In this document: positions 17,321 to 26,613 of the stretch, one piece after another
Position numbering within the stretch: position 1 is the stretch's first letter
How the letters are laid out: the number at the start of each line of letters is the position of its first letter
NCBI RefSeq assembly: GCF_021412625.1
Contig: NZ_JAKCFI010000006.1
Span: 310,001-374,000, forward strand
Length of the DNA: 64,000 nucleotides
Source of the DNA: Myxococcus stipitatus
GTDB lineage: Bacteria; Myxococcota; Myxococcia; Myxococcales; Myxococcaceae
Direction of reading: 5' to 3'
Notes under the pieces: generated by a model
Database searches by the model: none
Seen by the model: the letters and a program-made list of their open reading frames with translations, nothing else
What the model was told of the DNA's origin: nothing
Position numbers and translations under genes: made by a program

Positions 17321-18258
17321 AACCCGTAGATGCTGTACTGCACCATGTACGGCAGCGCGTACTCCGGGAAGGCCGCCGTCACGCGCTTCGTCAGCTCCGC
17401 GTAGTGCGGCCCCACTGCGTCGCCGCACAGCTCCGCCTTGCGTCCCCTCAGCTCGCCCGCGTACGCCGTCACGAGCGAGACCACCGTGTCCAGATAGCGC
17501 TGCTGCGCGGTGATGGCCTCGGCCACCGGCGCGGACACACCCCGCCCGCCATACACCGTGGCGCGCGGCCACGCGGACAGCTCCTCCAGCGCGGCCTTCC
17601 ACGACGCGACGTCCGGCGACACCTTGCCCTCCACGAGGCCACCCTCCAGCCACGCATGGGCGCCGTGGTGCACCAGGTCCCCGACGATGAGCGCCTCCCG
17701 ACGAGGCAGGTACGCCACGGTCTGCGTCGTGCTGACACCCGCGTGCCTCAGCTCCGTCAGCTCCACCTTCGCGTCACCTTCCAGCGGGAGCGAGAGCGTC
17801 CCCTCGAACGTGAGGTCCACCTTCGCCTGCGCGGGGTACGTCGCCTCCGTGAAGGCGTGGGCCACGTCGACCCAATAGGACTTCTTGTAGGCGTGGACGG
17901 CGGGGATGGCGACGGCGGTGGCCTCGCTCGCCACGACCTTCGCGCCCTCGCGCTGGAACACCGCCGCGCCGTTGAACTTGTCCGGGTTGGGGTGCGTGAC
18001 GACGACATAGCGGATGGGGTGGTCCGTGCGGGCGCGGATGGCGGCCAGCACCTTCTGGGCCTCGGCCTCCGTGAACTGCGCGTCGAAGACCACCACCTCC
18101 GCGCCCGTGTCGTAGAAGTACGAGTGCGTGTCGAAGCCGTTGGCGTCGCTCGTGTAGCGCTGGACCTCCGAGTCCTTCAGCGCGGGCGGCGCCCCCGCGC
18201 AGCCGGTGGAGAGCGCGGCGCCCAGCGCCAGGGCCTTCAGGTTCGGGGTGATTCGCAT
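17293..18258 (-). CDS. Metallo-beta-lactamase-fold lipoprotein with altered metal motif
   Basis: This 321-residue protein has a lipoprotein signal with a lipobox ending in Cys (STGC, about residue 20), so it is anchored in the envelope. The fold follows the metallo-beta-lactamase pattern: FDTHSYFYDTGAEVVVFDAQ, a THPNPDKFNG segment at the place of the HxHxDH metal motif, and later GVSTTQTVAYLPRREALIVGDLVHH. The metal motif is changed, with only the first His and the Asp kept (His-Pro-Asn-Pro-Asp-Lys). Catalysis may therefore be lost, or use a single metal. The start at 18258 is preferred for spacing from GAGG; an ATG lies three codons earlier. It is divergent from glpK. Confidence 0.83.
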   Translation of the reverse strand: MRITPNLKALALGAALSTGCAGAPPALKDSEVQRYTSDANGFDTHSYFYDTGAEVVVFDAQFTEAEAQKVLAAIRARTDHPIRYVVVTHPNPDKFNGAAVFQREGAKVVASEATAVAIPAVHAYKKSYWVDVAHAFTEATYPAQAKVDLTFEGTLSLPLEGDAKVELTELRHAGVSTTQTVAYLPRREALIVGDLVHHGAHAWLEGGLVEGKVSPDVASWKAALEELSAWPRATVYGGRGVSAPVAEAITAQQRYLDTVVSLVTAYAGELRGRKAELCGDAVGPHYAELTKRVTAAFPEYALPYMVQYSIYGLVNRVACGE

Positions 18259-18347
18259 CGTGTCCATCCTCGGGTCATGAGCCGGGGCGACATGCCGCCG
18301 GCGAGCGAGACGGACTGTGCCTCCCGGGCCCTTGGCGCGCTTGCGCG

Positions 18348-18378
18348 CATCCGCCAGCGATTTGTTCCCATCCGCCAG
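18348..18378 (+). promoter_or_regulatory. Direct repeat in the glpK control region
   Basis: The ten-base word catccgccag occurs at 18348-18357 and again at 18369-18378, a 21-base spacing equal to two DNA turns. The pair lies in the 210-base divergent region between the lipoprotein gene and glpK, so it could be a regulator site. No known consensus matches. Confidence 0.3.
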
Positions 18379-18468
18379 TGGCGCGAGACTCCCGGGTCAT
18401 CCCCACGGGACATGGACGTGGAGTAGGTTCCCGGCCAACGCGCCGTCACCGTCGGGAGGACACACCCC

Positions 18469-19955
<1,487 letters not shown>

Positions 19956-19959
<4 letters not shown>

Positions 19960-21350
19960 GCGCCGCGAGGCATGGGCGCGGCCTCGCCATCGCCCTGCTC
20001 GCCCTGGCCGGGAGCGGGTGCCCGGACGAGTCCCCCGGAGACTGCCTCCCTGGCGCGCTGAACCAGGTCCCCCCGCGCTTCTTCGCGGTGGGCGAGCGCG
20101 TCTCCGTCACCGCCTTCGCGACCGTGGGGAGCGCGTGTGGGACGGCCGCCTCGGCGGATGACGGCCTGCCGGAGACGGTCTCCGTGACGCTGACCGACCC
20201 GAACAACCTCCCCGTGGAGGCCACGGCGGAGCTGCGCGTGGACCGCAGGAGCGCCGTCATCCAGTTCACGCCCGAGCGGCCGGGGCGCCATCACGCCATC
20301 GTCTCCTTCGCCCCGGTGGGCAGTATCCACCAGTTCGACATCATCGTGGCCGAGAACGGCCGCGACCGCGCGGAGCTGGCCCGGCTGAAGACGGGCCGCG
20401 ACTGCCTGTTTCTCGACCGCACCACGCGCGGCACGTGGGTCTGCAACGACGTCGCGCTGAACCCGACCACGGGCGCCGTGCAGGAGCTCGGCTCGGACAC
20501 CACAGGCGCGGTCGAGGTGGCCGGAGACGTGGTGTGGGCCCTCTCCGCCGAGGGCGACGTGCGACGCTTCGTCGACGATGGCGGTCCCGAGCTGGTCCTC
20601 ACCGGCACCGCGCCCCTGCCCCAGGGCGCGCCGCTCGGGTCTCCCACCCACGCGCGACTCGCCACCGAGGACGAGTACCTGGTGCTGGACGACCAGAACC
20701 TCTACCGCTTCACCTTCGACCCGGACCCGGGCCTCGTCGCCGCCCCCGGCACGCCCTGGACGGACACGACCGCCACGGCGGGCTTCGGCCAGGACGACAC
20801 CCGGGTCGTCGCCCTGCGCGCGGGCGCCACCGTGTGGCTGGTGACCTCCGACCTCCGCTCCACGCTCACCAGCCCCTTCTCCCGCGCCTGCCCCTACGAC
20901 CTCGGCCCCACGGGTGGCTACGAGGCCCGGTCCGGACAGGCGTGCTACGACCTGGACGGCGTGCCCGTCGCCTTCGAGGAGGACGTGCTGTGGACCCAGA
21001 AGCCCCTGCCCATGCAGGGAGGCGACGTCATCTCGACCCTGGTCCAGCGCTACGTGGTGACGCAGACGGAGATGGTGCGCCAGGGCGTGCTTCCCCTCGA
21101 CACGCGGATGTCGATGCCGCCCGTCCGCCTGCGCCAGGGCCCCGCCCTGCCCGTCGTGCTCGGCGCCGGAGACCCGGTCGCCCATGCCACGCCCCGCTGG
21201 AACCCTTCCACCCAGGACGTGACATTCGTGCTGCACCCGAACTCGGGCGTCAGAGGCCACACGCCGCGCGTCTCGAACCACTTCGTGTGGGTGCCCGCCC
21301 AGGACAACCCGAGCGAGCTTTCCGTCTACACCTGGCCTCCTCCACCCTGA
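19956..21350 (+). CDS. Lipoprotein of unknown function
   Basis: This 464-residue protein has a signal peptide with a lipobox ending in Cys22 (LAGSGC). After an Ig-like first domain (about residues 40-130, with FFAVGERVSVTAFA and PGRHHAIVSFAPVG) comes a beta-rich body whose spaced phrases (DVVWALSAEGDVRRF, DEYLVLDDQNLYRFTFD) suggest propeller blades. Several cysteines in the later part may form disulfides. It is translationally coupled to glpK (ATGA overlap), although nothing in the sequence explains a metabolic link. The surface or periplasmic role is unknown. Confidence 0.82.
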
Positions 21351-21405
21351 CGGCAACGCGTGACGGGTGGCTTTCCTCTGGCGCCGAAGCGGATATGAAG
21401 AAGCC

Positions 21406-21717
21406 ATGGCCTACGACCGCACGCTGCTGACGCCCGAGGCGCTCCAGACCTTCCTCGCCCAGCACTCCGACTGGAGGCACGAGGGCGGGATGATTCGCCG
21501 CACGTACGAAGCGCCCTCCTTCCTCGCCGGCATCGCCTTCGTGGAGAAGGTGGCGCACGCGGCGGAGAAGGCGGACCACCACCCGGACATCGACATCCGG
21601 TGGCGCAAGGTGACGCTCGCGCTCGTCACCCACGACGCCGGGGGCCTCACCTTCCGCGACACCCAGCTGGCCAGCGAAGCGGATGCCCTCTTCGCGGAGG
21701 TGGTGCGGGCGAAGTGA
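21406..21717 (+). CDS. 4a-hydroxytetrahydrobiopterin dehydratase
   Basis: This 103-residue protein is a pterin-4a-carbinolamine dehydratase (PhhB/PCD family), which recycles the pterin cofactor after aromatic amino acid hydroxylation. The family signature is intact: the FVEKVAHAAEKADHHPDIDIRW stretch (shown here only in part: AEKADHHPDIDI) carries the catalytic His-His-Pro, followed by the RKVTLALVTHDAGGLT strand. The ATG at 21406 is chosen to fit the family's length. A frame extending to 21367 uses GTG but adds residues not seen in the family. The stop overlaps the GTG of the next gene. Confidence 0.95.
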   Translation: MAYDRTLLTPEALQTFLAQHSDWRHEGGMIRRTYEAPSFLAGIAFVEKVAHAAEKADHHPDIDIRWRKVTLALVTHDAGGLTFRDTQLASEADALFAEVVRAK

Positions 21718-22997
21718 GGACCACGGCGGTGACGGTGTCGAAGCGATGGTGGCGGTGGGTGGGCGCGGCGGCGTGCGGCGCGGTGCTGGGAGCGGCGCCG
21801 GTGGCGCGCGCGCAGGACGAAACGCCCGTGGAGCCGCGCCCGGAGCGGCTGTACTTCAACCCCGGCGCGTTGCTGGGCTCGGCGCGCGTGGTGTCGCTGG
21901 GTGGCGCCTACGTGGGCATCGCCGAGGGCGCCGCGGGCTTCCCCAGCAACCTGGCGGCGCTCGCGCACCGCGGGCCCACGCTGGAGAAGGACTGGGACCT
22001 GGGCGTCACGCTGTCCTGGCTGGACCTGCCGTTCACCAGCGGGCGCACGCGCGACGTGGACAACGACGGCAAGCCGGACGAGTCGCGGGACCGCCGGCAG
22101 CTGCTGGGCGGGCTGCTGCTCCAGTACAAGCGCTTCGGCATCGGCTTCGCGCTGCGCAACAGCGCCGTCACCTACTGCGCCACGACGACCTGCGCCAGTG
22201 ACTCCGAACGCATCCGCGTGTCGATGACGCAGTCCGTGCTGGCCGGCGCGGTGTCCTTCGGCCAGGACGACTTCATCCTCGCGCTGGGCATCTACGCGGC
22301 GCAGGCGTCCTTCCGGCTGGCCTCTGGAGGCACGGACCTGCGCTATGGCGACACGGGCGTCGCCGTGGACATGCTGTACCGGCCCCATGGCCGCCCCTGG
22401 CGCCTGGGCGTCACGGTGCGGCCGGAGGTGGTGGCGGACTGGCGCCGGGAGGATGGCCAGACGCCGGTGCTCGCCGGACGCACGCTGTTCGGCGCGGTGG
22501 TGTCCCCCGCGGTGCTGTCGCTGGGCGCCAGCTGGCGGCTGGGCGAGGGCGCCGAGCGCTACAACCGCCTGTCCCCCGCCGCCCGGCGACAGCTCATCCT
22601 CGACGGCGACGCGCTGCCGGTGCCGGAGGAGGAGCCCAAGGACGCGCCGGCGGGGCGCTGGCTCATCAGCGCGCAGGTGGACCTGCTCTCCAGCGTGGAC
22701 AATGCGGTGCCGCTGCGCTCCTTCGCGTCCACGGCGGAGGAGGAGCGGGTGGGCGACACCACCGAGTTCGCGCCACGGCTGGGCGTGGAGCACGACACGG
22801 TGCCGGGGATGATCCGCCTGCGCGCGGGCGTGTACGCGGAGCCCTCGCCCTTCGACGGACGGCCCCCACGCCCCCACGTCACCGGTGGCTTCGAAATCTT
22901 CGTGCTGCGCTACTGGGAGGACTGGTCCATCAGCGCCTCGTTCGACCTGGCGCGCCGCTACTCCAACGTGGGCCTGTCCATCGGCTTCTGGCGCTGA
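21714..22997 (+). CDS. Outer-membrane beta-barrel protein (PorV-like)
   Basis: This 427-residue protein begins at GTG 21714, overlapping the preceding stop; other GTG starts follow at short distance and give the same mature protein. A signal peptide with cut after ARA is clear near residue 30. The body opens with FNPGALLGSARVVSLGGAYVGIAEGAAGFPSNLAAL, of which the phrase GGAYVGIAEGAAGFPSN is typical of FadL/PorV-type barrels, and continues with alternating amphipathic strands up to a terminal ...GFWR strand ending near an aromatic residue. An outer-membrane channel or anchor is likely. Ligand and partners are unknown. Confidence 0.8.
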   Translation: MRTTAVTVSKRWWRWVGAAACGAVLGAAPVARAQDETPVEPRPERLYFNPGALLGSARVVSLGGAYVGIAEGAAGFPSNLAALAHRGPTLEKDWDLGVTLSWLDLPFTSGRTRDVDNDGKPDESRDRRQLLGGLLLQYKRFGIGFALRNSAVTYCATTTCASDSERIRVSMTQSVLAGAVSFGQDDFILALGIYAAQASFRLASGGTDLRYGDTGVAVDMLYRPHGRPWRLGVTVRPEVVADWRREDGQTPVLAGRTLFGAVVSPAVLSLGASWRLGEGAERYNRLSPAARRQLILDGDALPVPEEEPKDAPAGRWLISAQVDLLSSVDNAVPLRSFASTAEEERVGDTTEFAPRLGVEHDTVPGMIRLRAGVYAEPSPFDGRPPRPHVTGGFEIFVLRYWEDWSISASFDLARRYSNVGLSIGFWR

Positions 22998-23129
22998 CGG
23001 CGCCGCTCGCGCCGGATTGTCGGGCGCTGGAAGCTGCACGGCGTCGCGAGCGGGCGAGCGTGCGGACGTCGTACTCGGTATTGCTGGCACCTACCTGCGT
23101 GGCGAACCTCCGTGAGCAGAGGGGGCGTC

Positions 23130-24701
23130 ATGCATCTGGGGCGGCGGTGGTTCCGGACTGTCGTGTGCGCGACAGCACTGGGCTGGGTGGGGCTGGTGGT
23201 GGGCTGTGGCGGAGGCGAGAGCGACTCCCCCGACGACACGGAGTGCCGGGGCGGCTGCCCGGAGCAGGAGACACCGACGCCGGACGAGGAGGGGAGCGTC
23301 CCTCCTCCGACGGCGGAGATACCCGACGCGGGCACGCCCGACTCCGGCTCCACGCCGCCTCCCCTGGAGCCCCCGCCCCCTCCACCGCCGCCGACCAGCG
23401 GCAGCACGCTGTGGATGGCGCGTCAGGGCTCCGCGCAGGACGACCTCGCGCTGGACGCGGCGGTGGACGCGCAGGGCGCCATCCTCACCGTCGCGGTGCA
23501 CGAGCTGGACGACCTTCAGGAGCGCGAGCCCACGGACGACACGGTGCGACTGGTGGTCAGCCGCTACTCGGAGGCCGGTGAGCCGACGTGGTCGCGGGGC
23601 TATACGGTGCGCGTGGCGGAGACGCCGAAGGCGCTGCGCGCCAACGCGCGGGCCCTCGTCGCGCCGGCGCCGGACGGGGGCTTCTTCCTCGCGGTGACCG
23701 CCGAGGGGCTGGTGGACTTCGAACCCCAGGAGCTGGGCAACGGCGCCTTCCTGGCGCGGCTGGACTCGACCGGCAACGTGGTGTGGGCCCGGCCCGTGGA
23801 TGGAGACGGCGTCACCCTCACCGACCTGGTGGTGGACGCCCAGGGCCGCCCGACGGTCGCGGCCAACTCCACGGGCTGGTCGGTGTTCGGCGAGGGCGTG
23901 GAGGGTGACGGCGCGCTGGTGGTGCGCTACTCGCCGGAGGGCACGGCGGAGCGGGCGGTCGCCATCGGCCACGCGGAGGGGCGCGACTCGCGGGTGGACG
24001 TGACGACCCTGGCCCTGGATGCCGAGGGGCGGTTCGTGGTGGGAGGCCACTACGTGGGCACGGCGCGCTTCGGCAACCAGAGCGTCTCCTCGGAGCGGGA
24101 GGGCAGCCCGTTCCTCGCCGTGTACCAGGACACCGGCACGCTGGCCTGGGCGCGCGCGCTGCACCAGGCCAGCGGGACGCTGCGGGACGTGGGCGTGGAC
24201 GCGCAGGGGACGGTGGTGGCGCTGGGCTCGTTCATCGGGACCGTCTCGTGGGGTCAGAAGAAGCTGGAGGGCCACGTGTACCGGGCCAGTCCGTTCCTGG
24301 TGTCGGCGGACAGGAATGGCCGGGAGCACTGGAGCCGCAACCTGGGGGATGGCCTGCTGGCGGGCGCGCTCGCGGTGGCGCCGGATGGTGAGCTGGCCGT
24401 CGCCGGCTTCACGTACTCCCTCATCGTGGACGGCGAGTCGGGGCCGGACGGGCTCGGCTCGGCGCAGCCGGTGGCGCTGCGCTACGGAGCGGATGGCGCG
24501 TCGCTCGGCCTGCGGCTCTACCTGTCCGACCCACCCCGCGCGCGCGGAGAGCTGTTCGGCGTGGAGGACATCCCCTTCGTCGGGTTGATGCCGAACGGGG
24601 ACGCCATCCTCTACGGCCACACGGACCGGCCCTCCGACTTCGGCACGGGACGGCAGACGCCCGCGCGCAGCGACACCTTCCTGCTGCGGATGATGCGCTG
24701 A
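23130..24701 (+). CDS. Beta-propeller lipoprotein
   Basis: The ATG at 23130 is preceded by AGGGGGC at good spacing and opens a lipoprotein signal with lipobox ending in Cys (LVVGC, about residue 26). A long disordered stretch rich in Asp, Thr and Pro, with a run of eight prolines (about residues 35-90), then acts as a stalk. The remaining 430 residues are repeated blades with phrases such as DAQGRPTVAANS, DAEGRFVVGGHYVGTARFG and DAQGTVVALGSFIGTVSWG, as in SBBP-type beta-propellers. The protein probably sits on the cell surface. Myxobacteria have many such lipoproteins. The 523-residue product ends at a hairpin likely to terminate transcription. Confidence 0.88.
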   Translation: MHLGRRWFRTVVCATALGWVGLVVGCGGGESDSPDDTECRGGCPEQETPTPDEEGSVPPPTAEIPDAGTPDSGSTPPPLEPPPPPPPPTSGSTLWMARQGSAQDDLALDAAVDAQGAILTVAVHELDDLQEREPTDDTVRLVVSRYSEAGEPTWSRGYTVRVAETPKALRANARALVAPAPDGGFFLAVTAEGLVDFEPQELGNGAFLARLDSTGNVVWARPVDGDGVTLTDLVVDAQGRPTVAANSTGWSVFGEGVEGDGALVVRYSPEGTAERAVAIGHAEGRDSRVDVTTLALDAEGRFVVGGHYVGTARFGNQSVSSEREGSPFLAVYQDTGTLAWARALHQASGTLRDVGVDAQGTVVALGSFIGTVSWGQKKLEGHVYRASPFLVSADRNGREHWSRNLGDGLLAGALAVAPDGELAVAGFTYSLIVDGESGPDGLGSAQPVALRYGADGASLGLRLYLSDPPRARGELFGVEDIPFVGLMPNGDAILYGHTDRPSDFGTGRQTPARSDTFLLRMMR

Positions 24702-24740
24702 GGCGCGCGGGCGCGCCGCCCGTCCACCACGGCGCGCCCT

Positions 24741-24767
24741 CCCCCAGGCCTCGCGTGGACCTGGGGG
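24741..24767. terminator. Bidirectional hairpin between convergent genes
   Basis: CCCCCAGG (24741-24748) pairs perfectly with CCTGGGGG (24760-24767) across an 11-base loop. It lies between the convergent ends of the propeller lipoprotein (24701) and the histone-like gene (24824). A second short hairpin (GGCGCG/CGCGCC, 24702-24717) follows the first stop directly. No U-tract follows, so termination is inferred from position. Confidence 0.5.
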
Positions 24768-24823
24768 CCTGGCCTACCCGGACATGGAGGGGACGTGGCC
24801 TCCTCCCGCCCAGCAGGGTGGGC

Positions 24824-25216
24824 CTATTTGCGCGTCGACCGGCGCGTCGTCTTCCGGGCGCCGCCCCGGGTCGTCGCCTTCTTCGCGGCCCGACCGCGGC
24901 CGGTGCTCTTGCGCGCCGTCCTGCCGGCCACCGCGGACTTGCGGGTGGTGGCCTTGCGCGCGCCACGGCGGCCCGTGCTCTTGGCGGCGGTCTTCTTCCG
25001 CGCGCTCTTGCCACGCGCCGAGGTGTTCCGGCGGGACGTCTTCTTCGCGCGGGCTCCACCGCGCGCGGCACCCTTGCGAGCCGAGGTCTTCCGGCCGCCC
25101 GCGCGGCGGCGCCCCGAGGACTTGCGCGTCCGCGTCGAGGGCATCGGCGCGGAAGGGCCCAGGTCCGAGGCGGCCACGGAGTCGGTGATTTGCGAATTGA
25201 CGGTCTCGTGAGTCAT
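24824..25216 (-). CDS. Histone-H1-like Lys/Arg/Ala-rich protein
   Basis: This 130-residue protein has a short unbasic start (about 25 residues, MTHETVNSQITDSVAAS...) followed by a long tail made almost only of Lys, Arg, Ala, Gly, Thr and Ser, with repeats such as ARKT, AKKT and TARKS. That composition is like the tail of histone H1 and of bacterial Hc1/AlgP-type proteins, which bind and compact DNA without sequence preference. The ATG at 25216 has a GGAGG site seven bases upstream, so the longer open frame to 25468 is rejected. It is a single gene, convergent with the propeller lipoprotein. Confidence 0.85.
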   Translation of the reverse strand: MTHETVNSQITDSVAASDLGPSAPMPSTRTRKSSGRRRAGGRKTSARKGAARGGARAKKTSRRNTSARGKSARKKTAAKSTGRRGARKATTRKSAVAGRTARKSTGRGRAAKKATTRGGARKTTRRSTRK

Positions 25217-25388
25217 TCCATCTCCTCCATTGAGGGAGAACTGTTGGGGATGCACGACGCAGGGTACGCCCACGCGCGCAACGTGCAGAGCCCTCCCCCC
25301 GAGCAGATGAACGACAGCGGACGAATGGCGCGTCCGCGCACGCCCACCGCGTGCGCGCATCGCTCGCGAGCCGACGTCTCGCGCGGGA

Positions 25389-25408
25389 GAGGCCGGAAAC
25401 TCGGCCTC
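25389..25408 (-). terminator. Hairpin after dapE
   Basis: GAGGCCG and CGGCCTC form a perfect seven-base stem around a six-base loop, starting eight bases after the dapE stop on the minus strand. No clear U-tract follows. By position it is a likely terminator. Confidence 0.5.
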
Positions 25409-25415
25409 CCCGCCC

Positions 25416-26498
25416 TCAGCCGCGCAGGAACGCGGCGAGCTTCTCGTACGCCACGGCCAGCGGAGCAATGGGCGCGCTCTCGTTGGCCTGGTGCGCCTGG
25501 GCCGTCTCGCCCGGGCCGTAGTTGATGGCGTCCACGCCCCACTCGCCGAAGCGCGCCACGTCCGTCCACGCCTGCTTCGACGCGGCGGGCAGGCCGGTGA
25601 TGGCCAGCAGCTTCTGGAACAGCGGGTTGCCGGCGACGACCGGGCCGCTGGGCGAGGCGTCCGTGAACTCCACCTCCGCGCGGCCCGCGACCATCGCGAG
25701 CACGTCCTCCTTCGCCCGCGCGATGCTCTTGCCCGGGGCGAAGCGGTAGTTGAGGTTCAGCTCGAACGACTCGGGGATGACGTTGCGCGCCCGGCCGCCC
25801 TTGGCCAGCGTGGCGTTGATGACCTCGTAGAAGGAGAAGCCCGCGACGTTCACCTCCACACGCTGACGCGCCAGCAGCTCCGCCAGGAAGGGGCCCGCCT
25901 TGTGGATGGCGTTCTCCCCCTGCCACGGCCGCGCCGAGTGCGCGCTGCGCCCGGTGAACCGCACCGTCACCTGCATGGAGCCGACGCAGCCCACCTGCAC
26001 CTCGCTGTCCGTGGGCTCCATCGCAATGCCGAACCGCACCCCGGCCAGGTCCGGCCGCTTCGCGAACAGCGGGATGAGGCCGCTCTCCGCGTAGGCCCCC
26101 TCCTCCCGCTCGTAGAAGAGGAACGCCAGGTTGACCGGCAGCGTGTCGCGCCGCAGGTCCTCCGCCAGCGCCATCATCACCGCCAGCCCGCCCTTCATGT
26201 CCGACGCGCCGAGCCCATAGACCCGCTCACCCTCGATGCGCGGCTCCCGCCCCTGGTCGCTGGGATGCGCGGGCACCGTGTCCAGGTGCCCGATGAGCGC
26301 CACCGTGGGACGAGGGTCCTCCAGCCTGCCGAGCAGCAACGTGTGCCCCACGCGGAAGATCTCCCCGGGAGGGAAGTGCTGGGCCGCCCACCGCTCGACA
26401 TGGTCGGCGATGGGGCCTTCGTGCGTGATGGGACTGGGGATGCGGCACAGCTCGAGCGTCGTGTGGGCGAGCCTCGTGGCGAGGTCTTGAGAGGACAT
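25416..26498 (-). CDS. dapE: Succinyl-diaminopimelate desuccinylase
   Basis: This 360-residue M20-family metallopeptidase hydrolyses N-succinyl-LL-diaminopimelate to LL-diaminopimelate and succinate in lysine and peptidoglycan precursor synthesis. Metal ligands are visible in GHLDTVP (His, about residue 70), GLGASDMKGG (Asp), the catalytic FYEREEG (Glu-Glu) and AMEPTD. The lid domain with GRSAHSARPWQGENAI is intact. The start at 26498 fits the family; the frame is open upstream but without supporting features. dapD lies 3.5 kb away on the same strand, which strengthens the assignment to the succinylase pathway over other M20 peptidases. A TROVE gene and an anti-sigma gene lie between them. 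Confidence 0.9.
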   Translation of the reverse strand: MSSQDLATRLAHTTLELCRIPSPITHEGPIADHVERWAAQHFPPGEIFRVGHTLLLGRLEDPRPTVALIGHLDTVPAHPSDQGREPRIEGERVYGLGASDMKGGLAVMMALAEDLRRDTLPVNLAFLFYEREEGAYAESGLIPLFAKRPDLAGVRFGIAMEPTDSEVQVGCVGSMQVTVRFTGRSAHSARPWQGENAIHKAGPFLAELLARQRVEVNVAGFSFYEVINATLAKGGRARNVIPESFELNLNYRFAPGKSIARAKEDVLAMVAGRAEVEFTDASPSGPVVAGNPLFQKLLAITGLPAASKQAWTDVARFGEWGVDAINYGPGETAQAHQANESAPIAPLAVAYEKLAAFLRG

Positions 26499-26613
26499 GC
26501 TGCGCCGCACCATACCGCCCTCCCAGCACCCTCGCGGAAGTCCCCTCCACCCTGATGACGAATGCTGGACCGAGCCTCCGCTCACTCCCTGGAAGTTTGG
26601 AATTTCAACGACT

